From: Elephas maximus indicus
Taxonomy: Eukaryota > Chordata > Mammalia > Proboscidea > Elephantidae
Direction: 5' to 3'
Assembly (NCBI RefSeq): GCF_024166365.1
Contig: NC_064820.1
Coordinates: forward strand, 144,170,001 to 144,234,000
DNA: 64,000 nt
Position 1 is the stretch's first letter. Every line of letters begins with the position of its first letter. This document shows positions 1 to 10,039 of the stretch, one piece after another. The notes under the pieces were generated by a model. The model saw nothing but the letters and a program-made list of their open reading frames with translations. It was not told the DNA's origin and searched no databases. The position numbers and the translations under genes were made by a program.

Positions 1-39
1 TTAAAAACAAAACAAAACAAAACGTAAGGGTATTTGAAA

Positions 40-141
40 GGATCCCTGGTGATGCAGTGTTTTGGTGCTTGGCTGCTGGCCAGGGCGTCAGTTGTTCGAA
101 CCCATCAGTTGCTCCGTGGGAGGAAAAAAAAAAGTAATTAA
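40..141 (+). mobile_element. AfroSINE head fragment
   Basis: This is the tRNA-related 5' part of an AfroSINE: a CCCTGGTG start, an A-box-like stretch, a GTTCGAACCC B box, and the CTCCGTGGGAG segment, ending in an A-rich run. The 3' LINE-like tail is missing, so the copy is 3' truncated. Divergence from better copies in the window suggests an old insertion. Confidence 0.75.
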
Positions 142-724
142 ATATTTTTCCTTGGTGAGAACAATACAGAGTCCAATAGCTTCATGTTTTAAATTAAGAA
201 TGGGGACCTGAGTTTTTTTTTTCCATAACCAAATGAATAAACAACTATTATGGCCTGATAATGTAGGAAAAGTGGAAGTTTCAAGAGAAAGGATGAAGAA
301 GAGGCAGGAGAAAGGGCGAGAAACATACAGGATGAGAGAGAAGCAGGGAATCCACAGGGCTGTAAGTTTTGAGGTCTGATGGGCAAAATATAGCTGCAGT
401 TGAATTCTCTGTGGTTTTCATAGTAGCATCGTGTGATGTGTGTTACTGTGGAAATTAGGTATCACCTCTTGTTGGTGGCTCTTCCATTGCTCTCATCTTT
501 TCAGGTACTTCTCCGAATGTGATAACCCGAGCAGCTTACCGAGGTAAAAATTATTCCCTGAACTATATAGCATCAGTCACACCTCTTACTGACAACTTTG
601 AACACAGACTTTTGTAGTTCCTTCCAATTTATAGGCCTAATTTCAAAAATAAATGTACTTATTGTTTATAGAATTTTACCAAGTTCAGTATGTCAGAACT
701 CTAGACAAGGTTCTGTTAGATAGG
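142..724. other. Intergenic, nothing recognised
   Basis: No coding exon, RNA gene or clear repeat is visible. The short open frames have no family resemblance. Confidence 0.5.
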
Positions 725-969
725 GTCTTCCTATAGGTAATGTTTTAATTTTTTACTTTGTCAACACAATACAAACACATAGTTTAAGATGTCATATAGT
801 ACTGCAAGGCTTACAATGAAAAGACTTTAGTCCCCCCATTCCAGCTCTCCACACCTTCGAGTCTCCTTTCCAAATTCTTTTATCTGTTTCTCCTGGGGTT
901 TTCTATATACTTAAGCTATTGACTTCCTAGAATAGAAAATTGGTATTTATCATCTTTACAACATCTAAA
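725..969 (-). mobile_element. Old L1 3'-end fragment (L1M/HAL1-like)
   Basis: The phrasing (GGCTTACAATGAAAAGAC followed by a C-rich stretch and CTCCTTTCC) resembles the antisense 3' region of old mammalian L1/HAL1 elements. It is highly diverged and identified from memory of the family, so the boundaries are approximate. Confidence 0.35.
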
Positions 970-2801
970 AAATGATGAAGTAAAAGAACTGAACAGAAGA
1001 TTTCAAAGGGCGTCTAGAGAACACGAAGTAAGTATTATAATGACATGTGGAAAGAGCCGGAGATGGAAAACCAAAAGGGAAGAACACGCTCGGCGTTTCT
1101 CAAGCTGAAAGAACTGAAGAAAAAATTCAAGACCCGAGTTGCAATAGTGAAGGATTCCATGGGGAAAATATTAAATGATGCAGGAAGCATCAAAAGAAGA
1201 TGGAAGGAATACGCAGAGCCATTATACCAAAAAGAATTAGTTGATGTTCAGCCATTTCAAGAGGTAGCATATGATCAGGAGCTGATGGTACTGAAGGAAG
1301 AAGTCCAAGCTGCTCTGAAGGCATTGGCGAAAAACAAGGCTCCAGGAATCGATGGAATATCAATTGAGATGTTTCAACAAACAGATGTAGCACTGGAGGT
1401 GCTCACTCGTCCATGCCAAGAAATATGGAAGACAGCTTCCTGGCCAACTGACTGGAAGAGATCCATATTTATGCCTATTCCCAAGAAAGGTGATCCAAAC
1501 GAAGGAGGAAATTATAGAACAATATCGTTAACATCACACGCAAGCAAAATTTTGCTGAAGATCATTCAAAAATGGCTGCAGCAGTATATTGACAGGGAAC
1601 TGCCAGAAATTCAGGCTGGTTTCAGAAGAGGATGTGGAACCAGGGATATCATTGCTGATGTCAGATGGATCCTGGCTAAAAGCAGAGAATACCAGAAGGA
1701 TGTTTACCTGTGTTTTATTGACTATGCAAAGGCATTCGACTGTGTGGATCATAACAAATTATGGATAACATTGTGAAGAATGAGAATTCCAGAACACTTA
1801 ATTGTGCTCATGAGGAACCTTTACAGAGATCAAGAGGTGGTTGTTCATACAGAACAAGGGGATACTGATTGGTTTAAAGTCAGGAAAGGTGTGTGTCAGG
1901 ATTGTATCCTTTCACCATACCTATTCAATCTATATGCTGAGCAAATAATCCGAGAAGCTGGACTATATGAAGAAGAATGGGGCATCAGGATTGGAGGAAG
2001 ATTCATTAACAACCTGCATTATGCAGATGACACAAACTTGCTTGCTGAAAGTGAAGAGGACTTGAAGTACTTACTAATGAAGATCAAAGACTGCAGCCTT
2101 CAGTATGGATTGCACCTCAACATAAAGAATACAAAAATCCTCACAACTGGACCAGTGAGCAACACCATGATAAACAGAGAAAAGATTGAAGTTGTCAAGG
2201 ATTTCATTTTACTCGGACCCACAATCAACAACCATGGAAACAGCAGTGAAGAAATCAAAAGACACATTGCATTCAGTAAATCTGCTGCAAAGGACCTCTT
2301 TAAAGTGTTGAAAAGCAAAGATGTCACCTTGAAGACTAAGGTGCACCTGACCCAAGCCATGGTATTTTCAGTTGCCTCCTGTGCATGTGAAAGCTGGACA
2401 ATGAATAAGGAAGACCGAAGAATTGATGCTTTTGAATTGTGGTGTTGGTGAAGAATATTGAATATACCATGGACTGCCAGAAGAACAAACAAATCTGTCT
2501 TAGAAGTACAACCAGAATGCTCCTTAGAAGCAAGGATGGCGAGACTGTGTCTTACATACTTTGGACATGTTGTCAGGAGGGATCAGTCCCTGGAGAAGGA
2601 CCTCATGCTTGGCAGAGTACAGGGTCAGTGGAAAAGAGGAAGACCCTCAACGAGGTGGATTGACACAGTGGCTGCAACAATGAGCTCAAGCATAGCAATG
2701 ATTGTAAGGACGGCTTAGGACCAGGCAGTGTTTCGTTCTGTTGTGCATAGGATCGCTATGAGTCGGAACCGACTGGAAGGCACCCAACAACAACAACATC
2801 T
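970..2801 (+). mobile_element. RTE-clade LINE, 5'-truncated (RTE-A)
   Basis: A 1.8 kb 3' portion of an RTE/BovB-related LINE (RTE1 type of Afrotheria). It covers the region before the reverse transcriptase, the whole reverse transcriptase and the 3' end. The endonuclease half is absent. The end reads GCTATGAGTCGGAACCGACT followed by (CAA)n, the typical RTE microsatellite tail. That end motif is almost identical to the tail of the AfroSINEs in this window, consistent with RTE providing the machinery for the SINE. A longer antisense copy at 56131-59305 confirms the family and shows what is missing here. Confidence 0.9.
1045..2718 (+). pseudogene. RTE reverse transcriptase, three in-frame stops
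   Basis: This is a remnant of the RTE polyprotein, which nicks DNA and copies its RNA at the target site. One frame can be followed through the whole interval. It is broken only by TGA at 1774-1776, TGA at 2449-2451 and TAG at 2716-2718, with no frameshift. Reverse transcriptase landmarks are FIDYAKAFD (motif A, Asp codon at 1720) and YADD (motif C, 2020-2031), both intact, plus a K-x-PG-x-DGI motif near the N-terminal side of the palm. The C-terminal part holds the W-R-RGRP-S-RW region typical of RTE ends. It is non-functional because of the stops and the missing endonuclease. Two of the stops are consistent with C-to-T decay of CGA and CAG codons. Confidence 0.88.
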
Positions 2802-3128
2802 AAGCACTAACTTTCACTCTCCATGGTCTCCCAAAATAGTTATATGATATTTTTGTTAAGTCAACAAAAATATGGCTTTACCTTACAGTGCTGCTGTTAG
2901 TTACTGCTGAGTCAAGCAGTGTATGCTATGATCACATTTCCTTTCTTGCTCCATATACAATGTATGGACTCTTGTATCTTCATCTTTCTCAGAGTTGCAT
3001 CTTCTAATCCCTTTCCCCGTTCTGCCTAAGGTTTTGTTTCACCTTTCATTCAGTTTTCTAGTATTGATTCTTCTCTACCCTATAAAAAAAAACAAACAAA
3101 AAACCCCAAAACGCAAACAAACCAAACC
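2802..3128. other. Intergenic, nothing recognised
   Basis: AT-rich sequence with an A/C-rich simple stretch at the right end. A short stretch near 2890-2930 vaguely resembles a SINE tail but is too decayed to call. Confidence 0.4.
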
Positions 3129-3325
3129 AGTTGTTCTGGGCTATTAAAAAAAAAAAAAATGCTATGAAGTCCATATGTTTCAGAGTACAACTGTGCTCCA
3201 CAGGGTTTTCATGGCTGTGATCTTTTGGAAGCAAATCACCAGGCCTTTCTTCCAACATGCCTCCAGGTGGGTTCTAACCTTTGGGTCAGTAGTCAATTGC
3301 TTAACCATGGCTGTGTGCAAGGATT
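3129..3325 (-). mobile_element. AfroSINE, second subfamily
   Basis: Antisense copy. Recognisable blocks are GTGCTCCACAGGGTTTTCATGGCTG, the CACCAGGCCTTTCTTCC block and the head GGGTTCTAACCTTTGGGTCAG. The AGGCCT/CCAGGTGG wording marks the second AfroSINE subfamily, whose head reads AGTCCCTGGGTGG in sense. The tail is replaced by an A run. Confidence 0.75.
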
Positions 3326-3559
3326 ATTTGTTTTGTCTACTTTGAATTTCTTTTCATGGCAGTCTACTTTTTTCTTTGTCTGTTTCAATTTAGTAACTTT
3401 GAAGTCATTTTCTTCATTCAAAGGAAGTATAAAAACCTGTATTGTAAAATCTTATTTGTTTTTCATGCAAGGGATCTCAAGGATGAGAACTACTTCTTAG
3501 GGCTTTCTCAGTGCTTTGTTTTTCTTCTTTTGTTCCTGGCTATAATTAAAAAAAAAAAA

Positions 3560-3680
3560 AAATTGCTATTGTGACTCAAGGCAACCCCATGCGTGTCAGA
3601 GTAGAAGTGCACGCCAGGTGCCTCTTGGTATACTAGAACCTTCATTTCAGTTAGAAGCCCAGTGCTTAACCATTTATAAC
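3560..3680 (-). mobile_element. AfroSINE fragment, second subfamily
   Basis: A short decayed antisense copy: the tail-like GACTCAAGGCAACCCCATG, the AGTAGAAGTG block and the head region AACCTTCATTTCAGTTAG, with much of the centre deleted. Confidence 0.55.
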
Positions 3681-3989
3681 ATTCAGGACTCCAAGTAAGT
3701 CATTGATTGTTTCTCATTTTCTTCTGGATCACAGTCCACCTAGACTTGCCTCCTCAGTCACAATTTATAATCTATTTTAAATCTGTCTTGAATTAATTTG
3801 CATATATACAGTTTAACAATAATCTGCTATGATATATGCGGCATGAAAAGCAAGACGGACAGCATTCTGAGACTGTTGCTTCCCTACCACATCCACCAGA
3901 AGGCTCTACTATAAAAACAAGGAGCTGTGTCTAGGCTTGGCTCTGTAGATGTCAAAATGCATGTTACTGGGAGGTAAGGGTGAGAAGAC
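3681..3989. other. Intergenic, nothing recognised
   Basis: No gene or named repeat visible. Confidence 0.4.
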
Positions 3990-4410
3990 TACAGCTGTGA
4001 TTCTCAAACTTTAATATCAATAATATCTAGGGTATCAACATTATCTCTAGTTTTCCCACCAAGTTTCTGGTTCCTTAGATTGGGATGGGTCTGAAAATTT
4101 GCCTTTCCAACTAGTCACTAGGTGGTAAAGAAGCCCTGGTGGCACAGTGGTTAAAGCACTTGGATGCTAACCATAAGGTTGGTGGTTTGAATCTACCATC
4201 TGCTCCACGGAAGAAGGATGTGGCAGTCTGCTTCCATAAAGATTTACAGCCTTAGAAACCCTGTGGGGCAGTTCTACTCTGTCTTGTAGAGTCTCTGTGA
4301 GTTGGAATCAACTCAACAGCAATGGGTTTGGTTTTTTTACCAGGTGGTGCTGATGCTCTTGGTACAGGAACCACACTCTGTGAACTATTTATCAGAAAGG
4401 AAATCATCTG
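3990..4410 (+). mobile_element. MER5A-like DNA transposon split by a SINE
   Basis: The left part begins GTGATTCTCAAACTTTA, the terminal sequence of the non-autonomous hAT element MER5A. The right part carries GGTGGTGCTGATGCTC and a reversed end. An AfroSINE sits in the middle, flanked by AGGTGGT on both sides (4120-4126 and 4342-4348), its target-site duplication. MER5A is an old eutherian element, so the SINE is the later arrival. Confidence 0.65.
4131..4341 (+). mobile_element. AfroSINE, long form
   Basis: Complete copy. It has a head AGCCCTGGTGGCACAGTGG, a B box GGTTTGAATC, the central GTGGCAGTCTGCTTCC segment, the GGGGCAGTTCTACTCTG block, an RTE-like tail (GAGTTGGAATCAACTC) and a short GGTTTGGTTTTT end. 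It is the long form because it keeps the central segment that short forms lack. Confidence 0.88.
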
Positions 4411-4788
4411 AATTTCTACCTGCTGAATCCTTAGCCAGGTGGGCTATATGATTCTCCTTTTATATCTAAACTTTTAACACTCTGAGATCAGTTTGGAGTG
4501 CCCTAGCTTTAAGTCCTCTTGTTGCTAGTGCCCTCAGTCTATGTCCTGGATCTCTTATCTAGAGCCTGAGTCCTGGATCCCAGTCTTCTTAGCCTGGGTC
4601 CTGACTAGTTTTGCAGACCCTCTACTCATGTCACTGATGCTCTGTTTCTCTAATATCTTAGTCTGGGTTCTGGGTTCTTGAAACATCTTCTCTTGGACTT
4701 ACCTACAGCCTGCTTCCCAAATTCATATGACTGACAGTACTTGCCAATTCCTCTTGTCTGCACCACCTATTCTTGGATTGCCCTGTTG
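4411..4788. other. Pyrimidine-rich intergenic stretch
   Basis: No gene. The wording GTCCTGGATC / GAGTCCTGGATCCCAG / GGGTCCTGAC recurs loosely, giving a degenerate low-complexity pyrimidine-rich block rather than a clean tandem repeat. Confidence 0.4.
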
Positions 4789-4954
4789 TGTTATCTGGCA
4801 CAGTGGTTAGGAGCTCAAGCTGATAAACAGGAAGGTCTATAGTTCAAATCCACCAGCTGCTCCTTGGAAACCCTATGGGGGCAGTTCTACTCTTTCTAAT
4901 AGGGTCACTACGAGTCAGAATCAACTCGATGGCAACAGATTTTTTTTTTTTTTT
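4789..4954 (+). mobile_element. AfroSINE, short form
   Basis: The head is partly decayed (CACAGTGGTTAGGAGCTC), the B box reads AGTTCAAATCC, and it runs directly into CTCCTTGGAAACCCTATGGG without the central GTCTGCTTCC segment. It ends in GAATCAACTCGATGGCAAC and a T run. Confidence 0.82.
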
Positions 4955-5010
4955 AAGTCGGTTCGTGAAATTGCCTATAAAACCCTGATTAGTTCAATTC
5001 CATTGATGGG

Positions 5011-5115
5011 GTTGTTGTTGATAGCTGCCATTGAATCAGCCCCCACCTCTTGGGGACCTTATGCACATGGGACCCTATGCACAGCCCTCAACTCATGGGA
5101 TAGGACCATTGATGG
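5011..5115 (-). mobile_element. RTE/AfroSINE 3'-end fragment
   Basis: It starts GTTGTTGTTGATAGCTGCCAT and continues GAATCAGCCCCCACCTCTTGG, the antisense 3' tail shared by RTE and AfroSINE. It is too short and decayed to say which. Confidence 0.5.
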
Positions 5116-5160
5116 GATTAATATAACTAATTAGAATTTCTGTAGTTAATAAAAAATGTT

Positions 5161-5278
5161 TGATTGGTCACATTTGAAAGCAGGTATTTGTGAATTGTTA
5201 GCTATTAAATCATCATAAAAAATGATTGGTCACATTTGAAAGCAGGTATTTGTGAATTGTTAGCTATTAAATCATCAT
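5161..5278. repeat. Tandem duplication, 56 bp x 2
   Basis: A 56-base block beginning TGATTGGTCACATTTGAAAG and ending TTAAATCATCAT occurs at 5161-5216 and again, identically, at 5223-5278 (period 62). No difference between the copies is visible, so the duplication is recent or an assembly artefact. Confidence 0.95.
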
Positions 5279-5349
5279 AGCTAACAATATTGACTTCAGT
5301 TATACAAACACACTCATATGGAACATAGTGCAAATAAATATTTAACAAT

Positions 5350-5968
5350 TGTATTAGTTCTATAATTTTATGTAACAAATTATCACAAATTTATTGTCTT
5401 AAAATGATACTCATGTATTAGTTCACAGTTCTACAGATCAGAACTCTGGCATGCTGGAGCTGAGTTCATTGTTGAGGGCCTCACAGTGATAGAATCATGG
5501 TGTCAGACAAGCCTTCTCATCTGGAGGCTTGACTAAGGAAGAATACAATTCCAAGCTCATTCAGGTCTTGGCAGAATTAAGCTCCTTGTGACTGTAGGGC
5601 TGAGGTCTTTGCTCCCTTTCTGGCTGTCAGCCAGCAGCTGCTCTCAACTCCTAGAGCACACCCACATTCCTTCTCACAGGCCCTTTCACAGCGCAGCAGC
5701 AGCAGAATCCTTCCAGGCAAACAGGAGAATCTCCCTTGCACAGAATCCCCCTCATGCTTTGAATCTGACTTCTGCTACCAGCTGGAGTAAACTCTCCGAT
5801 TTTCAAGGATTCATGTGATTAGATTAGGCTCACCTTTTGCCAAACAAGTTAATATAATCACAGGAGTAATATCTCATCGTATTCACAGGTTCCACCCACA
5901 CTCAAAGGGGTGGGATTAAACAAGGGTGAGGACCATTGGGGGCCATCGTTTGAGTTCTGGCTACTACA
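5350..5968 (-). mobile_element. MaLR-type LTR (MLT1-like)
   Basis: In antisense this reads as a TGTAGTAG...ACA LTR of about 0.62 kb. Recognisable are the AAATTTATTGTCTTAAAATGA end (polyadenylation and U5 side), the GGCTGTCAGCCAGCAGCTGC block and the TGTGATTAGATTAGGC block, all typical of mammalian MaLR/MLT1 LTRs. Matching internal sequence lies immediately to the right, making this the 3' LTR. It resembles viral sequence only as a non-coding LTR. Confidence 0.65.
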
Positions 5969-6440
5969 GTCCACCCACTGGCCCCAATGATCCATATTAT
6001 CCCAAATGAAAAATACATTCACCTCCTCCCAGTGTTTTTAAGGGCCTCATCCCTTTATAGAAGTTGTTCAAAGTCTAAAATCTTATCTAAATATCATCAG
6101 CTCAAAAGTCCAAAACATCATCATTTAAATCAGGTGTAGATAAGGCTCTTGGGTGTACTTCACTCTGAGGCACAATTCTCCTCTGTCTGTGGACCTATGA
6201 AACTAGAGACAAGTTACCTACCCCTGACGTACAGTGATGTGATAGGCATAGGAGAACAGTTATGGACATTTCAGTTGAAAAAGGGGGAAAATGGAAGAAA
6301 AAAGGAAGTCAACAGTTCGGAGAAGTTTTGGCATCCAGCAGGGAAAACTCCATTAGATTTCAAAGATCAGGAATAATTCTCCATGACTTTTGGCTCCACC
6401 CTCTCGGCTCTCGGATCATTTCTCTGAGTGAAGGTAAGTG
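5969..6440 (-). mobile_element. MaLR internal region, 3' part
   Basis: This continues from the LTR with a purine-rich tract in antisense (TCCACCCACTGGCCCC in the + strand) and text such as AATGAAAAATACATTCACC and GGGAAAACTCCATTAGATTTC, which I associate with the non-coding 3' part of MaLR internal sequences. The same kind of sequence follows the left LTR of the element at 37883-39836. No coding capacity remains, and no 5' LTR was found. Confidence 0.55.
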
Positions 6441-7572
6441 GGGTCATTTTAGAATTGTGCCTGCCACGGCAATGATTTGGCTTTTTGTATAGCCCACATT
6501 TCAGATATCTTGAAGAATTCATGATGGATGCACAAGAAGACATGATTTATGATGAGCATCATATAACCCAAGTGCTTGTAAAGCTATAGAAATGAGACCT
6601 TAATTTTTGAGCACAATGATATTAATCACCATATGCAGGATTATGAACTATCAGTTAATGCATAGTTCCCTTGGTCATTTCCCCAGCAGTGATCTCATAT
6701 TCAGAAGATGATGACTTGTAGAAGTAAGAAGCATCAATTGAGAATGGTGACCTGGTAGATGACTGGGTAATAAAATATGAGGGAAATGAAAGAGCTGAGA
6801 AAAAATTCACAGTAAATGTTTTAAGTCAAGTCCATTAGCATTTCTTTAAGCCAAAGTTTCTCTAGAATAGTCAAATCTAATTCATGTAGGAATATAATAC
6901 TGAGCACATACAAGACTCTTTGGGGGAATTTTGGCAGTGGCATTTAAATCATACAACATTGGAGACCACTTCCACACGAGGCTGCTCTGAGTGGGAACCT
7001 TGGACAAAGTCATGAAAGAGCTGGTATGGAAAAAATAGAGAGAATTCCTTTAGTCTAAAGAAACGTCATAGGCAGGGGCAAAGGTTAGGACCACCTAGTA
7101 GGTGAAATCTAGAATAGAACTATGAGTTTGATTTCGATTCATAGGGAATTCTTGAGGTTTATGGATAGAACAAGTTGAGGGGCTGGTGTGACTGGAGCGG
7201 CAGGGTATCGAGATAATGTTGACTGTAGAGTAGAAAGTGGACTAGTGGTCAGAAGTGACGAGAGGTCAGGGGAAGAAGTTACAATGATCATGTGTTGTTC
7301 ATCTCTAATAAAAACAACTGTCCTGGCCTACTATGAGGACAGAATGTTCTCTGAGGCTTTCTTCAAGTAGCGATCATGAATTTGTGCTAATATAGTCATC
7401 ATCTCATGTTCAGTCTTCTCTGTGAACAAGGGCAAGTATTACAGTGGGTTATTGTTACAATTACTGAAGTGCACAGGATTGCGTGAAAATTCAGTTTGTG
7501 GTGGGAGATTCACACAAATTTAGCCAGCACAGACAGAACAAGTGTTCTGGAGTCTAGCCTTACTACATAATC
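6441..7572. other. Intergenic, nothing recognised
   Basis: About 1.1 kb without a gene or a repeat I can name. Parts around 6920-7200 have the look of an old dispersed repeat but no diagnostic motif. Confidence 0.4.
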
Positions 7573-7770
7573 TGATGGATACCATTTATCGAGTGTCTCC
7601 TGTATATAAGACATTGTGTTATGTGTTTTACAAATGTTATTTCATTTAGTTCTCAAAGCACGTTTTGGAGTAAGAATTATTGGCTCCATTTGATAATTGA
7701 GGAAATCGGGGCTCTGAAGAGAGGTTATTTGCTCAGGACACAATTAGTAAGCTATGGTTGTCTTTGTAGC
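7573..7770 (-). mobile_element. MIR element
   Basis: Antisense MIR: TTTATCGAGTGTCTCC, ATTTCATTTAGTTCTCA, a TTATTGGCTCCATTTGATAATTGAGG core and GAAGAGAGGTTATTTGCTCAGG. These are the hallmarks of this ancient tRNA-derived SINE. Confidence 0.82.
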
Positions 7771-7814
7771 ACTCTGCATTCTTTTCTTGTGGCTTCCTCA
7801 TTAAAGTGAATCAC

Positions 7815-7950
7815 CTGTATACATCACTATTGCCCACACCAGACTGTAAGGTCATGAAGGAGAGGGACTCTGGCTTTTTTGGAACCTAGTCCGGGCCCTG
7901 GCGCATACTTGGTATGCAACCAATACCTGTGTGTTGAACTAAATTGTCTC
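7815..7950 (+). mobile_element. L2 3'-end fragment
   Basis: ACTGTAAGGTCATGAAGGAGAGGGACTC... followed by GCGCATACTTGGTATGCAACCAATA and GTTGAACTAA matches the conserved 3' end of LINE L2. Confidence 0.72.
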
Positions 7951-8036
7951 TAAAGCCTATGCTCTTATTTCCTGGCTGGCATTGTGTGCTAAATGCCTGA
8001 GCTCAGTAGCTATAAGAGCATTATAAAAATTTGACA

Positions 8037-8230
8037 CAGACGGGGCGGATTAACCAGTAAGCAAGATACCCGCAGGCTTATAGTAAGCAAGGTACACACA
8101 GGCTTACTTGTGCTTACCTACTAATCTGTAGTGCACAATTTCACCTGTGTTTCACCACATGTGCACTACTGATTAATAAGTAAACACCTGTAAGCCTGTG
8201 CATACTTTTTTATTGGATAATCTGACTCTG
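8037..8230. mobile_element. Palindromic MITE-like element
   Basis: The whole segment is an inverted repeat. The inner arms (left about 8095-8137, right 8161-8200) pair CAGGCTTAC...TAATCTGTAGTGCACA with TGTGCACTACTGATTA...GTAAGCCTG around a ~22-base loop. The outer ends also pair: CGGATTAACCAGTAAG at left against CTTTTTTATTGGATAATCTG at right. The left arm holds an extra 26-base tandem unit (8056-8080 and 8082-8106). Long terminal inverted repeats with no coding capacity fit a MITE of a DNA transposon; a hAT family such as Blackjack is possible but not confirmed. Confidence 0.65.
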
Positions 8231-9214
8231 GGTCCTGGAGGCAAGGAGAGCTCAGAGTTTTAGCATTGGAAGGCCTTCCAGAAATGACCTGTGTCCTCCT
8301 CTTCAGAAGAATTCATTCTTAAAATTTTTGTTTATGCAAATTCTTATTGATGATGAGAAACTGGACTTGATTGACAACATATAGAAACTGTTGTAAAAAT
8401 TCTATCTCTAACTTCCTCTTTTTTCTCTCTCAAGAGCACAGGGAATAACAGCACAGAAATTCTACAGTTATTGTATGCGTTCTGTGTTACAGGCTGTACT
8501 GCTCAGCCCTGGGTTACAGAAAGGACAGGACACAATCCCACGAAGCTTATAGTTTAGTAGACAGTAAGTAAATTCTGACAACTGTGAGGATTACAGAGAA
8601 AGGGGAGCACAGATGCTCTGGGAATATATACCAGGGGGCCCCAACCTAGTTTTCAGGGGTCAGGAAAGTACGAGGGATATTTAAGTGGAGTCCTAAATGC
8701 AGAGTCATTGAGTAGGCATTAGCCAGCCAAAGAAATGTGTGTAGGGGCTAAAGGCCAAGTGAGAAGCAGGAGTCTGACACAGAGGAAGAACTGCAGTATG
8801 TCTGATACAGTAGACAAGGAAACAGTGAGGAGGAGAGTGGTAAGAAACAAAGGTGGAAAGTTGGTGAAGGCCATCCTAAGGACTTTGTATACCACATTAA
8901 CATTTGTTGACTTCTTCCTAACAGCAGTGAGAATTTAAGCAGAGGGATAGTATTATATGCAAATACTCTCTCTGGGTAACTGAGTGAAAAATTGGCTGGA
9001 GAAGGCTAGATAAGTTATAGGAAGGCCAGCTAGGAAGCTAATGCCTCAGTCTAGGAGGATTGGTGGGGAGGTCTTTAAAACAGCCAAGAAAGTTTTCATA
9101 TTCTGCTCCCTGGTACCACCATCACCGCATTAACCATTAAGTTTTTCCCTGTCAGGCAGAACACACTCTGCATCCATCATTACTCTGGATATTCCACGAA
9201 AACAAAGTGTTGTG
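8231..9214. other. Intergenic, possible very old repeat
   Basis: No gene. Parts (about 8495-9060) read like a very old dispersed mammalian repeat that also seems to occur near 51425-51620 and 52205-52620. I cannot name the family with confidence. Confidence 0.35.
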
Positions 9215-9590
9215 GGCCTGATTGGTCTGGCCCCTTCCTAGCTCTGCAGCTTGTTGGGCCCAGTTCTCTCTCTCTCATTCACGACATTCCACTCACGTTG
9301 GTCTTCTTTTAGTTTCAGAGAGCACTGAGGTATTTTTTCACCTCATGACAGACCCTTAGCCAATGGTGCTTACCTTCATCTGGACCACTGTTTCTCCTTG
9401 CTCTACTCATTTCCACTAGTTCACTGCTCCTCCTTTAGTTTTCTCATCAAATGTCATTTCCTTAGGGAAAAAAAAAAGCCCACCCTAAACCCTGAGAATA
9501 GGTCCTATACTGTTGAAAACATCCATCATTTTTCCTCCCTAGTGTTTATCAATTTGTATATGTTATGTTTATTTGTTTACTATTTGTCAG
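9215..9590 (+). mobile_element. L2 3'-region fragment
   Basis: A pyrimidine-rich L2 3' region: TCACGTTGGTCTTCTTTTAG, CACTGCTCCTCCTTTAGTTTTC, CAAATGTCATTTCC and TTATCAATTTGTATATGTTATG in the order expected for L2. Confidence 0.62.
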
Positions 9591-10039
9591 GAAGCTTTTT
9601 ATAGCAAATGAACAAAACCCAACTCAAATTGGATTAAGCAAAAACCAAAAAGGGTGGAGGAAGGAATGTGTTGGCTCACATAACTGAGAGTCTGGGGCAG
9701 GGTTAGCAAGTTATCTAAATCCAGGGAGCACCATTCCTGATTCTAGAGGTAAACAACACACTGGTACTGGCTGGGGGCATGGCAGGACTCCAAGTCTCAA
9801 ACCATGCCATCAAGCCTCAGTCTCTCACTTCATCTCTTCTTCATTTATATTGATTTTAGTCTGTAGTAGACTTGTTCCATGTGGTGGAGCCCAGCAGCTT
9901 CAGGCTTGTATCCTCCCAGCTGCATGTTCAGGAAAAAGATTCTCTTTATTACCAGATCCACAGAAAGTACCAAATTTGATGCCCAAAATAAAAGTGGAGT
10001 ATAGAAAGAAGTTTATTTTTCTCAGGTATGACAACTCCA
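9591..10039. mobile_element. Unnamed ancient dispersed repeat
   Basis: Contains CAAATTGGATTAAGCAAAAACC, TGTTGGCTCACATAACTGAGAG and CAGCAGCTTCAGGCTTGTATCC, phrases I recognise from an old eutherian repeat whose name I cannot give with certainty. Similar wording recurs at 11160-11440. A younger L1 tail begins at its right edge. Confidence 0.4.

Noticed and set aside
5588..5818. Open frame with a possible signal-like hydrophobic start
   Set aside because: It lies within the MaLR-type LTR and has no homologue that I recognise.
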